The notes under the pieces were generated by a model that saw only the letters and a program-made list of their open reading frames with translations, had not been told where the DNA came from and searched no databases. Made by a program: the position numbers and the translations under genes. From JAYODW01 sp038116745 (lineage in GTDB: Bacteria; Pseudomonadota; Gammaproteobacteria; Ga0077536): 64,000 bases of DNA. Positions 33,985 to 42,330 of the stretch are shown piece by piece. The stretch lies in contig JAYODW010000010.1 of assembly GCA_038116745.1 (NCBI GenBank), forward strand, positions 47,369-111,368, written 5' to 3'. Numbering within the stretch: the stretch's first letter is position 1; each line of letters opens with the position of its first letter.

Positions 33985-34628
33985 GCGAGCATCACCATCA
34001 TCACGCGGCGACCAGCCCGTATCTCGAAAAACGGCGCGACGGCGAACGGACCGCGGTGCTGGAAGCCCGGGTCAAGGCAATCGAAGACCTCCTGGTCAGC
34101 AAGGGGCTGGTCACTACGGCCGCCCTGGATCGTATGGTGGAGATCTACGAGAACGACCTCGGGCCGATGAACGGTGCCCGGGTAGTCGCGCGCGCCTGGA
34201 CTGATGCCGCCTACCGCGAACGCCTGCTGGCGGACGGCACGGCTGCGATTGCGGAGCTCGGCTTCAGCGGTCTGCAGGGGGAGCACATCGTGGTCGTAGA
34301 AAACACGCCGGCCGTGCACAACCTGGTCGTGTGTACGCTCTGCTCCTGCTATCCGTGGCCGGTGCTGGGTCTGCCGCCCAGCTGGTATAAGGAGGCGCCC
34401 TACCGTTCTCGGGTGGTGATCGACCCGCGGGGCGTGCTGGCTGAATTCGGCACTGAGATCAACGCCGATGTCGAGGTGCGGGTGTGGGATTCGAGCGCCG
34501 AGATCCGCTACCTGGTTCTGCCTGAGCGTCCTGCCGGTAGTGAAGGGATGGACGAGGAAGCGCTGGCGGCGCTGGTCAGCCGGGATGCCATGATCGGGGT
34601 GACCCGCGCCGAGGCCGCCGCAGCATGA
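33981..34628 (+). CDS. nthA: Nitrile hydratase subunit alpha, cobalt type
   Basis: This 215-residue alpha subunit carries the metal site VCTLCSC (Cys118, Cys121, Cys123). Thr at position 119 is typical of the cobalt enzymes, whereas iron enzymes have Ser. The second and third Cys are normally oxidised to sulfinic and sulfenic acids. The N-terminus is a natural five-histidine run (MSEHHHHHAA), a feature of many cobalt-type alpha subunits, where it may help metal loading. ATGA overlaps join it to the beta gene upstream and the activator gene downstream. Confidence 0.96.
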   Translation: MSEHHHHHAATSPYLEKRRDGERTAVLEARVKAIEDLLVSKGLVTTAALDRMVEIYENDLGPMNGARVVARAWTDAAYRERLLADGTAAIAELGFSGLQGEHIVVVENTPAVHNLVVCTLCSCYPWPVLGLPPSWYKEAPYRSRVVIDPRGVLAEFGTEINADVEVRVWDSSAEIRYLVLPERPAGSEGMDEEALAALVSRDAMIGVTRAEAAAA

Positions 34629-34930
34629 CCGAGCAGACCCGCCCGGAGATCGCCATCATGGACGGCGCCGCCGCGCTGCCACGGCGCAGTGGCGAGCTCG
34701 TGTTTCACGACGAGTGGGAACGGCGCGCTTTCGCCATGGCCGTATCGCTGTGCGAGCAGGGGCAGTTCGAGTGGGATGAATTCCGTGACTGTCTGATTGC
34801 TGAGATCAGGAGCGCCGAGTCTGTCCACGCGCCGGACGATGCTGCAGCGCCCGGTTATTACGAACACTGGCTGAAGGCGTTGGAGGCCGTGCTCGAGCGG
34901 CGCGGCCACGCGGTCAGCGCCACGCTCTGA
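34625..34930 (+). CDS. Nitrile hydratase activator / accessory protein (P14K or NhlE type)
   Basis: This 101-residue protein resembles the N-terminal part of the beta subunit (LVFHDEWERRAFAMAVSL, then YYEHWLKALEAVL). That is the hallmark of the small activator that delivers cobalt to the alpha subunit by self-subunit swapping. It overlaps the alpha gene by four bases. Its presence completes the minimal cobalt-type operon. No cobalt transporter or amidase gene follows. Confidence 0.9.
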   Translation: MTEQTRPEIAIMDGAAALPRRSGELVFHDEWERRAFAMAVSLCEQGQFEWDEFRDCLIAEIRSAESVHAPDDAAAPGYYEHWLKALEAVLERRGHAVSATL

Positions 34931-34973
34931 GGTGCTGAGTCGCGTATCACAGCAATCTACCCCGAGGCCCTTG

Positions 34974-34999
34974 TCCCGGCAGCGGACAGCTGCCCGGGA
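34974..34999 (+). terminator. Hairpin after the nitrile hydratase operon
   Basis: TCCCGG-CAGC and GCTG-CCCGGGA form a long GC-rich stem with one bulged base, 43 bases after the activator stop codon. There is no clean T-run, so this is a probable but not textbook terminator. Confidence 0.4.
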
Positions 35000-35083
35000 G
35001 CCCGCAATCCAGACTTGCTCGCTCCTTCGGGGGCGGGCTGGTCCAAGGCAGAACCTTGAAGCAGACCCGCAGCTGAACCCGTC

Positions 35084-36283
35084 ATGACCGCACCAAACCC
35101 AGACGGCCTGCCGCGCCCGTTTTTAAAGTGGGCCGGCGGCAAGCGCCAGCTGCTGCCGGGACTGCTGCAGGCGGTGCGCTCCGCGCAGAGCAGTGGACGC
35201 TATTTCGAACCCTTCCTCGGCGGTGGCGCGCTGTTTTTCGCACTCGCTCAGCGCGGCCTGCTGCCGCGCGGAGCGAGCCTCGCCGACGTCAATCCGAATC
35301 TCATGGATGCCTACCTTGGCGTGCGCGAAGACGTCGATGCAGTGGTGCAGCATCTGCGCAGGCATGAGCAGGTCCACGACGAGGCGCACTTCTACGCCGT
35401 GCGCCAGGGGATCCCGGAAACACTCGCCGGCCGCGCAGCGCGGGTGATCTACCTGAACCGCACCGGCTTCAATGGTCTCTACCGGGAGAACAGCAAGGGT
35501 GAGTTCAACGTCCCTTTCGGGCGTTATCGCAATCCGCTGATCTGCGACGAGCCGAATCTGCGCGCCGCCGCAGCAGAGCTGGCTCGGGTAGACCTCAGCG
35601 TTGGCGGTTTTGATGCCAGTCTGAGTGCTGTGGCAGCGGGCGATCTCGTCTATCTGGATCCGCCCTATCCGCCGACTTCGCCGACGGCGAGCTTCACGGC
35701 CTACGCCAAGGGCGGCTTCGGTGAGGCTGACCAGCGCGCGCTGGCTGCCTGCTGTGCGAATCTTCAGCGGGTCGGCGCGCGGGTCATCCTGTCCAACGCG
35801 ATGCTGCCGCAGACGCTTGAGCTGTATCCCGGTTTCTATATCTACCGGCTGCTGGCCGATCGCTTTGTCAACAGCCGCGGCGATCGGCGGGGTAAAGTCG
35901 CTGAGGCGTTGGTAACGAGCTTTCCACTGGTGCCCGCTGACGGTACGGGCACATTGGAAGCGGGTCTCATGCTGGTCCGTGATCCGAACGGGCGTGCGCA
36001 GGAGGTTGATCTGGAGCGCTGGCTGCAGGCGCACGGCTATGCGGACGTGGCGGCTACGATTGGCGCGATTAAAAGCGAATGGAAAGCGGCCGGAAAATCG
36101 ACGCGGCGCAACTGGTGGGCTGTGCTTGCCGGCAGTCGCACCGGGCGCCCACGGCGCGTGGCCGGACGCGAATTTCCGATCCTGCGCGCGGCGCAGGAAC
36201 GCCAGGGCCTGCCGGTGACCGCCAATGCTGAGACGCGCAACGCCGTCGAGATAGCTGCGCGACGCGACTCAGCCGCGCCCTGA
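35084..36283 (+). CDS. Dam-family DNA adenine-N6 methyltransferase with C-terminal extension
   Basis: This 399-residue enzyme is an alpha-class N6-adenine methyltransferase of the Dam/DpnM family. PFLKWAGGKRQLL (residues 12-24) and FEPFLGGGALF (41-51) form the SAM site, the catalytic DPPY is at 192-195, and DRFVNSRGDRRGKVAEALVTSF is the typical C-terminal block ending near residue 281. Dam proteins are usually 260-300 residues. Here a further 110 residues follow, with the basic STRRNWWAVLAGSRTGRPRR. No restriction endonuclease gene is adjacent, so it looks like an orphan methylase. The recognition site (possibly GATC) is not proven. Confidence 0.88.
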   Translation: MTAPNPDGLPRPFLKWAGGKRQLLPGLLQAVRSAQSSGRYFEPFLGGGALFFALAQRGLLPRGASLADVNPNLMDAYLGVREDVDAVVQHLRRHEQVHDEAHFYAVRQGIPETLAGRAARVIYLNRTGFNGLYRENSKGEFNVPFGRYRNPLICDEPNLRAAAAELARVDLSVGGFDASLSAVAAGDLVYLDPPYPPTSPTASFTAYAKGGFGEADQRALAACCANLQRVGARVILSNAMLPQTLELYPGFYIYRLLADRFVNSRGDRRGKVAEALVTSFPLVPADGTGTLEAGLMLVRDPNGRAQEVDLERWLQAHGYADVAATIGAIKSEWKAAGKSTRRNWWAVLAGSRTGRPRRVAGREFPILRAAQERQGLPVTANAETRNAVEIAARRDSAAP

Positions 36284-36287
36284 AGCG

Positions 36288-36578
36288 CTAACGACCTGCC
36301 CGCCGGCCGGGTATGGCGAGCAGGCAAATAATGCACCAGGCGATCAGCGCTGTGGCCAGGGTGTGGCTCAGAAAGTGGTCGCCGATGAGCATCTTGTAGG
36401 CCCCCATCAGGCTGCCGAGTGCGGTCCCCGCGGCGAGACCGGCGAGGCGCGCCCGGAGGTGATGAAATAGAAAATACAGCGACATGAGTGCGAAACCGGC
36501 GCTGGCATGTCCGGCCGGAAAACAGTGCGGACGCCGCGGCTGCTGCGGTATCACCGGTCGCCAGTCGAAGACGCTCAT
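36288..36578 (-). pseudogene. C-terminal remnant of a PAP2 family phosphatase
   Basis: This frame encodes only the second half of a type 2 phosphatidic acid phosphatase: CFPAGHASAGFALM (motif 2 with the catalytic His) and GDHFLSHTLATALIAW (motif 3). The N-terminal membrane segments and motif 1 (KxxxxxxRP) are missing. In the same frame upstream of the ATG the recognisable PAP2 sequence continues as LEIFGGTLPE and then runs directly into the truncated eptA-like gene. The most economical reading is a deletion that removed the start of this gene and the end of its neighbour. It overlaps the upstream frame by four bases and could still be translated. Confidence 0.75.
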
Positions 36579-37033
36579 CTCGGGCAGGGTGCCGCCAAAA
36601 ATCTCGAGCCGTAGCTCAGCCAGCTAGCGAGGATGATGAGACTGGCACAGAGCGCGCCGAGCAGGAGAACCCGCAGCACCAGCGGTGCCGAGAGCAGGTC
36701 AGCAGCCTCTTTACGATCCGTCTCGAAAACGTTGCGCACCATGTCGGCGTCGATAGCCACGCCATAGGTATCCATGAAGGCGGCCAGGATGGCGGTCACC
36801 ATCAGAGTGACGACCAGCACAGGTTTGCGCAGCAGACGCTGGTTGAATGGCAACAGCAGCAACGCGAATACGCTAGTCAGCACCAGGCCGGTGCTGAGAA
36901 CAAAGCCGAGGTTGTCCTCCCCCGGCGGGAAAGCCTCGACGCCGCCGCCGAAGAAGCGGAGGTTGCCGGTGAGTGCCAGATAGGCCGCGACCAGGCAAAC
37001 CAGCCCGGTCGGGGATACGCGGACTCTGTTCAA
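36575..37033 (-). pseudogene. eptA: Truncated EptA-like phosphoethanolamine transferase (membrane domain only)
   Basis: The 152-residue product matches the N-terminal membrane domain of lipid A phosphoethanolamine transferases: five hydrophobic segments and the block FMDTYGVAIDADMVRNVFETDRKEAADLL, which in EptA lies between transmembrane helices and lines the active site. Full-length enzymes are about 540 residues, with a periplasmic alkaline-phosphatase-like catalytic domain. That domain is wholly absent. The frame ends four bases inside the PAP2 remnant. The protein cannot transfer phosphoethanolamine. It follows the DUF411 gene on the same strand. Confidence 0.78.
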
Positions 37034-37068
37034 ACGCCAGGATGTGTCAGGGAGTGCCGCGCCCGGTC

Positions 37069-37533
37069 TCAGGGCGCGGGATGATGCGCGAAGACGTCGC
37101 GTGAGCCGTCTGCCCGTACCTGGATGCTGTCGTAAGGCATGCTGCCGGCGGGGTGCTCCATGCCCGGAGAACCGAGCGGCATACCCGGAACGCTCAGGAT
37201 CCCGCCGGATGCGGTGCTGAGAAAGCGGCGGATATCGTCAGCCGGGACGTGACCTTCGATCACGTGCTCGCCGATGGTCGCCGTGTGGCAGGAGCGCAGG
37301 TCACGGGGCACGCGCAGGGTGTCCTTGATCTGCTCCATGTCATCGCGGTCGTGCAGCGTGACCTCGAAGCCGGATGCTTCGAGATGGTCTGCCCACAGGG
37401 TGCAGCAGCCACAGGTCGCGCTTTTGTAGATCGTGACCGCCGGACCCGCGGCTGCAGCCGGTGACTGCTCTGCCGCGGCGCTGCCTGAGGCGAGGCACAA
37501 CACAAACGCGGTATAGAGGTAGATTTTTTTCAT
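37069..37533 (-). CDS. DUF411 domain protein, exported, probably copper-related
   Basis: This 154-residue protein has a signal peptide (MKKIYLYTAFVLCLASGSAAA) and a thioredoxin-like DUF411 domain: VTIYKSATCGCCTLWADHL with the CxCC cysteines, LRSCHTATIGEHVIEGHVPADDI, and the C-terminal GMPLGSPGME motif with metal-binding Met and Met-Glu. Family members are periplasmic metal-binding proteins often near copper genes. Here the neighbours are the eptA remnant and, divergently, a Rieske oxygenase gene. Confidence 0.88.
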   Translation of the reverse strand: MKKIYLYTAFVLCLASGSAAAEQSPAAAAGPAVTIYKSATCGCCTLWADHLEASGFEVTLHDRDDMEQIKDTLRVPRDLRSCHTATIGEHVIEGHVPADDIRRFLSTASGGILSVPGMPLGSPGMEHPAGSMPYDSIQVRADGSRDVFAHHPAP

Positions 37534-37615
37534 ATTGTCGTTATGGACCGTGTCGGGGCGTCCTGAGTTCCGCGTGGCGCTACCATGTTGCGGTCTGAAC
37601 CTCCGGAGTCAGCCC

Positions 37616-38674
37616 ATGTACCCACTGGCCGAAGGCATGTTCGCGCCGCGCAATCACTGGTATGTCGCCGCCTGGTCCAGCGAGATCGGACGCGAACCGT
37701 TCGGCCGCTGGCTGCTGAACGAGCCGGTCGCCTTCTACCGCACCGCCGATGGCGAGGCGGTGGCGGTACAGGACCGTTGCCCACACCGGCACTTCCCGCT
37801 GAGTAAAAGCCGTCTGGTCGGGGACGATATCGAGTGTGGCTATCACGGCCTGACTTTCAACCGCCACGGGCGTTGCGTCCGGATCCCGAGTGAGCGCGGC
37901 GTGTCGCAGGCTTTCGATATCCGCAGCTACCCGGTGGTCGAGCGCTGGCAGTGGGTGTGGATCTGGCCCGGCGACCCGGCCCTCGCCGATCCGGCGCTGA
38001 TCCCGGACCACGACGAGCTCGGCATCACGGCGGGAAGCTTTGAGACGATTGGCGACATCTACTACCCGGTGCCTGGGCGCTACATGCTCATGCACGACAA
38101 CCTGCTCGATCTGACGCATCTCGCGTTCCTGCACCGCTCGACTATCGCGTCGGACGGGCTCAGCGATGCGGCGGAGATCCGCGACCAGGGCGCGGGCTGG
38201 ATCAGCAGCCGCCGCGCGCTCAGCAACGTTGCGTGTCCGCTGTACTTCCAGCAGACCTTCGCCTACGCCGGCCAGGTCGACCGCGCCTTCGGTATGAAAA
38301 GCTTTCTGCCCTGTCTGCATTCCGGTTTCGACGAATTCCGGCGGCCCCAGTCCGATCCTGACGACGCGGGGGGCGAGCTCGGCACGATCCGCGTGCATCA
38401 CGCCATCACGCCCGGACGCCTGCATGATGCGCATTATTTTTTTGCCTTCGGACGTAACTTTGCCCAGGGCGATGCGGCTTTTGGTGAGGCCATGGTCAGC
38501 GGCCTGCGTGTCACCCTGGAAGAGGACATGACGGCGACGCGCGAGATTGAACAGCTGCTGCAGGGCTATGACGTGGTGCCCGACGAGCTTCTGCTGCGCT
38601 CCGACGCACATTGCGTCGACGGCCGGCGACGCTTCGAGGCCCTGATCCGCGCTGAGCAGGGCAGCGCGGCCTGA
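37616..38674 (+). CDS. Rieske non-haem iron oxygenase, vanillate O-demethylase/VanA-like
   Basis: This 352-residue oxygenase has an N-terminal Rieske domain with DRCPHRHFPLS (Cys-x-His) and ECGYHGLTF (Cys-x2-His) and a C-terminal catalytic domain with LMHDNLLDLTHLAFLHRST, where the two His bind mononuclear Fe and the Asp bridges electron flow. The size and the absence of a beta subunit match the O-demethylase group. A reductase gene is not adjacent. The start at 37616 has GGAG upstream. It is convergent with the degenerate SDR gene. Confidence 0.9.
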   Translation: MYPLAEGMFAPRNHWYVAAWSSEIGREPFGRWLLNEPVAFYRTADGEAVAVQDRCPHRHFPLSKSRLVGDDIECGYHGLTFNRHGRCVRIPSERGVSQAFDIRSYPVVERWQWVWIWPGDPALADPALIPDHDELGITAGSFETIGDIYYPVPGRYMLMHDNLLDLTHLAFLHRSTIASDGLSDAAEIRDQGAGWISSRRALSNVACPLYFQQTFAYAGQVDRAFGMKSFLPCLHSGFDEFRRPQSDPDDAGGELGTIRVHHAITPGRLHDAHYFFAFGRNFAQGDAAFGEAMVSGLRVTLEEDMTATREIEQLLQGYDVVPDELLLRSDAHCVDGRRRFEALIRAEQGSAA

Positions 38675-38690
38675 GCGCGCAGCATCGCCC

Positions 38691-39455
38691 TCAGGAATTC
38701 CACCAGGCCAGGTCGGAGTAGGCGCGTAGATCGAGCGCGTGGGTCCAGGCCGAGCGGTGCTGGCTCGCAAGGTGGTAATAGGTCTCCGCTATCTCCTCGG
38801 GAAGGATGAGGCCGTCCTGAGCGCCGCCCTTGCTCTCGCGCAGTGCGGCAAAGCGTTCCGGGCCGAGCATGCGTCCCAGGGTATCGGGCGCATCGACGGC
38901 GCCGTCGATGAGCACATGCGCCACGTGGACGCCGCGCGGCGCGAATTCCGCTGACAGTGACTGACACAGCATGCGCCGGCCGCCCATGGCGGCAGTGTGT
39001 GAATGCTGTCCGGCATTGCCACGCACGGCGGCGGTGGCTGAGGTCACGATGAGCGTGCCGCTACCGCGTGTCGCCATGCGCGGACACAGGCTGGAAGCAA
39101 GGCGGAACAGACCGAAGGTCGCCAGGCGCCAACCCATCTCGAATGCCTTGTAGCTGGTTTCCTCAAGCGTTCGGTTACCGATCTGCGCGCCGAGGTTGTA
39201 CACCGCCACTGCGATCGGGCCGATGTCCGTTTCGGTCTGTTCGACGAGCTGCTCGATGCTGTCCGGCTCGATCGCGTTGAGCAGCGCGCCCGATGCCGCG
39301 CCGCCTGCTGATGTGATGGTGTCGACCAGCCCGTCCAGGCCGGCCTTGTCCGTTCGCCGGCAGACGCGGGCGTGAAATCCCGCGCGGGCGAAGCGCTGCG
39401 CAACGTGGCCGCCGATCCCGGCGCCGGCGCCGATAACAAGACAGACTTTTTGCAT
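38691..39455 (-). CDS. SDR-like protein lacking both catalytic Tyr and Lys
   Basis: This 254-residue protein keeps a Rossmann cofactor motif (GAGAGIG, residues 8-14) but its active-site segment reads SHTAAM where SDRs have Tyr-x3-Lys: alignment with the protein encoded at 26279-26983 places His at the Tyr position and Met at the Lys position. The flanking PRGVHVAHVLIDGAVD is shared by both proteins, so they are relatives. It may bind a dinucleotide without classical reductase activity. I chose the ATG at 39455, with GGGGA upstream. Confidence 0.8.
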   Translation of the reverse strand: MQKVCLVIGAGAGIGGHVAQRFARAGFHARVCRRTDKAGLDGLVDTITSAGGAASGALLNAIEPDSIEQLVEQTETDIGPIAVAVYNLGAQIGNRTLEETSYKAFEMGWRLATFGLFRLASSLCPRMATRGSGTLIVTSATAAVRGNAGQHSHTAAMGGRRMLCQSLSAEFAPRGVHVAHVLIDGAVDAPDTLGRMLGPERFAALRESKGGAQDGLILPEEIAETYYHLASQHRSAWTHALDLRAYSDLAWWNS

Positions 39456-39537
39456 CGTTTTTCCCCAGATTGAGTTGTTCCAGTCTAGAGCCTTTCCATT
39501 AAACAAGACCGCATCGACTTGGGTTCCAGCGCCGTCA

Positions 39538-40392
39538 CTACGCCAGGTCTCTCAAAACGCTCTGACAGAGAGCTGTCAGGGTATCGGCGACAGTGTCGCG
39601 TCCGCGTTTGCGCGCTCCGGCGACAAAAATATCCCGCTTAAGTAGGAGCATCGCGCGCGCTGCGTGGTGTTGCTCGGGGGTGAGCGATTTGGTTCCGAGC
39701 AGCTTCACAAGCGCTTGAATACGGAATCGATCGAGCGCCGGAACCGTGCGCGAGAGCTGGTCGGCGTGGCCGCCGTGTTTGATGACCAGCGGCTCTGCAA
39801 CGAACGCGACCGGCTCGCGGGCGCAGATGCGCAGCCACAGGTCGTAGTCCTCACAGGCGGGTAGATCTTCATCGAAACCGCCCGTGCTGTTCAGCAGCGA
39901 GCGATGCAGGAGCGCAGCTGACGGCGAGATCACGCAGCGCGGCAGGCAGTCGAAGAAAATCTCGCCGCCGCGTTTGGCGTGGTAGCGGCGCTGGGCCAGG
40001 GGCTGGCCGCGGCGCAGCCAGCGTTCGTCGCAGTGCACGAGGCGATAGCCGGGCTCGGGCCTGGCCAGCGCCATCTGACGCGTCAGTTTGTTGCTCTCCC
40101 AGGCGTCGTCGGAATCGAGCAGGGCAATCCAGTCGTGGCGCGCGGCCGCAATGCCCGCGTTGCGCGCTGCGCTGACCCCGCGCGGCCGCGCGTGTCGCAG
40201 ACAGCGCACGGCCGGATAGCGCTCCGCGAGGAGCGTCAGCGTGGTGTCGGTCGAGCCATCGTCAACCACGATGATTTCCGCCGCCGGCAGGGTCTGGGCG
40301 AGCACTGAGTCGAGTGCGCGCGGCAGAGTGTGCGCACGGTTACAGCTTGGAATAACGACCGTTACGCCGCCGGCCTGCGCGTCGTCGGACAC
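39538..40392 (-). CDS. Glycosyltransferase family 2 protein
   Basis: This 284-residue GT-A-fold glycosyltransferase has VTVVIPSCNRAHTLPRALDSVL at the N-terminus, VVDDGSTD for nucleotide binding, LLDSDDAW as the DxD metal site, and the acceptor-side CEDYDLWLRI with the catalytic ED. I place the start at the GTG at 40392, eight bases after the stop of the upstream luciferase-like gene. The open frame extends further but overlaps that gene. It may add a sugar to a surface glycan. No other glycan genes are nearby. Confidence 0.85.
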   Translation of the reverse strand: MSDDAQAGGVTVVIPSCNRAHTLPRALDSVLAQTLPAAEIIVVDDGSTDTTLTLLAERYPAVRCLRHARPRGVSAARNAGIAAARHDWIALLDSDDAWESNKLTRQMALARPEPGYRLVHCDERWLRRGQPLAQRRYHAKRGGEIFFDCLPRCVISPSAALLHRSLLNSTGGFDEDLPACEDYDLWLRICAREPVAFVAEPLVIKHGGHADQLSRTVPALDRFRIQALVKLLGTKSLTPEQHHAARAMLLLKRDIFVAGARKRGRDTVADTLTALCQSVLRDLA

Positions 40393-40400
40393 GGTTCCGC

Positions 40401-41438
40401 TCAGCGCAGCGCTTTGAGCACCGCAACAGCGCCGCTCAGGGTCTCGTGCAGACCGGCGTACATCGAACTGCGATTGACTGCCGCAAGATTGCAGCTCACT
40501 CCGCTGAAGCCTAGATCGAGGATCGTGCGCAGCTGCGCGGCACACTGTGCCGGGGTACCGGCGACAGCAAAACAGCGCGCCAGCTCGGCATCAATAAGCT
40601 CAAGCAATGCCGGAGGATCGTAGCGTCCGAGGTCGAAATACCAGCCGCGCGCCTGCTCGAGCGCGGTCGAAATGGCGTCGCGCCTGGCGGCATCCAGCGG
40701 CGGTCCTGCATCCCCCAGCAGCACCAGGTAATGCGCCGCGAAGCGCTTGACGCTGTCGATAGCGAGGGCCTCGTTTTCCGAGACGCACAGGGTGACCCGC
40801 GGCAGTACCTCGATGGCGTCCGGCGCACGTCCGCTGCGCGCAGCGCCCTGAGCCAGCCAGCCGCGGTAGGTCTCAACGTTTTCTGGGTTGATGTAGCGCG
40901 CGCCGACGAGCGCGATGTCGGCTAGCTCTCCGGCCAGCGCCATGACTTTCGGGCTGCGCGTGCCTATCGCCAGTGGGACGGGCGTTGCCGGTGCACGGAG
41001 CAGCGCAGCCTGCTCGAGGCGCACGGTGTCGCCGGCGTAGTCCACCCGCTCCCCGCGCAACAGGCGCTGTACGGTGACCACCGTTTCGCGCAGATGGGTG
41101 AGCGCTCGCTCGCTTCCGATCCCGAGTTTTTCGAGACCTGCGCCGAGGCCGAAGCCGGCGAACGCGCGGCCGCCGGAGACCTCCTGCAAGGTCGCCAGCG
41201 AGGCCGCGTGGACCGCTGGATGGCGGGTATAAGGATTGGTCACCATGCTGCCGATTCCGATCCGCCGGGTGGCGGTCGCGGCCAGGGTCTGCAGCTGGTA
41301 GGTGTCGGGCCACAGGGCGACGCAGGAGATCCCGAGACGGTCGAAGCCGGTATCCTCGGCCAGCGCCGCGAGCTGCATGACCTCCTGTGGCGACATGCCG
41401 GGTGAAATTTCGGCTTCAAACAATGGCTGCGTCGACAC
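40401..41438 (-). CDS. LLM class flavin-dependent oxidoreductase
   Basis: This 345-residue member of the luciferase-like superfamily is of the F420-dependent type. The N-terminus (LAALAEDTGFDRLGISCVALWPDTYQLQTLAA) and TRRIGIGSMVTNPYTRHPAVHAASLATLQEVSGGRAFAG contain the cis-peptide and flavin-contacting blocks. LLRAPATPVPLAIGTRSPKVMALAGELAD is the typical mid-barrel region. The start is a GTG. It is separated by eight bases from the glycosyltransferase gene and is divergent from nei. Confidence 0.88.
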   Translation of the reverse strand: MSTQPLFEAEISPGMSPQEVMQLAALAEDTGFDRLGISCVALWPDTYQLQTLAATATRRIGIGSMVTNPYTRHPAVHAASLATLQEVSGGRAFAGFGLGAGLEKLGIGSERALTHLRETVVTVQRLLRGERVDYAGDTVRLEQAALLRAPATPVPLAIGTRSPKVMALAGELADIALVGARYINPENVETYRGWLAQGAARSGRAPDAIEVLPRVTLCVSENEALAIDSVKRFAAHYLVLLGDAGPPLDAARRDAISTALEQARGWYFDLGRYDPPALLELIDAELARCFAVAGTPAQCAAQLRTILDLGFSGVSCNLAAVNRSSMYAGLHETLSGAVAVLKALR

Positions 41439-41496
41439 GATCGGGCTCCCTCGCTAGGCTGCGCGATGTTAACGCAGCGAAATGAGGCAACCTGTC

Positions 41497-42321
41497 GTGC
41501 CCGAAGGGCCTGAAATTCGGATTGAGGCGGATCGCATCGCGGCGGTGCTGGTCGAGCGGCCGCTGGAGGAGGTCTGGTTTTATCCGCGCGGGCTGAAACG
41601 CTACGCGCGCGAGCTTGTCGGTCAGCAGGTGCGGGCGGTGGACACGCGCGGCAAGGCCATGCTCACCCGCTTTGAGCAGGGCCTGGTGCTATACACCCAT
41701 AACCAGCTCTACGGACGCTGGTACGTGCGCCCGCGCGGTGAGCTGCCGCAAACCAACCGCAGTCTGCGCGTGGCGCTGCACACCGCTGAGTCGAGCGCGC
41801 TGCTCTACAGCGCCTCTGAGATCCAGGTGCTGCCCGACACCGAGCTCGCCACGCATCCTTTTCTGGCACGCCTCGGGCCGGATGCCCTGGACGCGACGCT
41901 CGACTGGAAAGACGTCGCTGAACGCCTGCGCTCAGTCAGCTTCAGGCGGCGTTCCTTGAGCGCGTTGCTGCTCGATCAGGGCTTTGTTGCCGGGATCGGC
42001 AATTACCTGCGCTCTGAGATCCTGTTCTTTTCCCGGGTGCATCCGGCGCTGCGGCCAATGGACCTCGATGCCGCCGCTATCAGGACGCTGGCCAGGAACA
42101 TTCTGCTGATCACGCGCCGCGCTTACGACACCCGGGGTGTCACCAATCCGCCGCGGCGGGTCGCCGCGCTGAAGCGCGAAGGCGCCAAGCGTGGCCGCTA
42201 TCGCTTCGCGGTGTTCGCGCGCGATCGCAGACCCTGCTACGACTGCGCAACGTCGGTGATCCGCGAGACCCTGGGCGGTCGGCGGGTGTACTGGTGTCCG
42301 CAGTGCCAGCCACGCCCCTGA
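41497..42321 (+). CDS. nei: Endonuclease VIII (Nei), oxidised-pyrimidine DNA glycosylase/AP lyase
   Basis: This enzyme excises oxidised pyrimidines. The catalytic N-terminus must be Pro2-Glu3, so I place the start at the GTG at 41497, which yields MPEGPEIR. A GAGG site lies nine bases upstream. An in-frame ATG at 41482 would bury the catalytic proline. The protein has 274 residues, an H2TH domain with LLDQGFVAGIGNYLRSEILF and a C-terminal zinc finger (CYDC and CPQC around residues 247-270). It is convergent with the photolyase-related gene, so two DNA repair genes sit together. Confidence 0.94.
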   Translation: MPEGPEIRIEADRIAAVLVERPLEEVWFYPRGLKRYARELVGQQVRAVDTRGKAMLTRFEQGLVLYTHNQLYGRWYVRPRGELPQTNRSLRVALHTAESSALLYSASEIQVLPDTELATHPFLARLGPDALDATLDWKDVAERLRSVSFRRRSLSALLLDQGFVAGIGNYLRSEILFFSRVHPALRPMDLDAAAIRTLARNILLITRRAYDTRGVTNPPRRVAALKREGAKRGRYRFAVFARDRRPCYDCATSVIRETLGGRRVYWCPQCQPRP

Positions 42322-42330
42322 AAGCGCGGC

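Noticed and set aside
33981..34005. Five-histidine run at the start of the nitrile hydratase alpha subunit, suggesting a cloned tag
   Set aside because: Codons alternate CAT/CAC naturally, the run lies inside the ATGA overlap context of the operon, and His-rich N-termini are common in cobalt-type alpha subunits.
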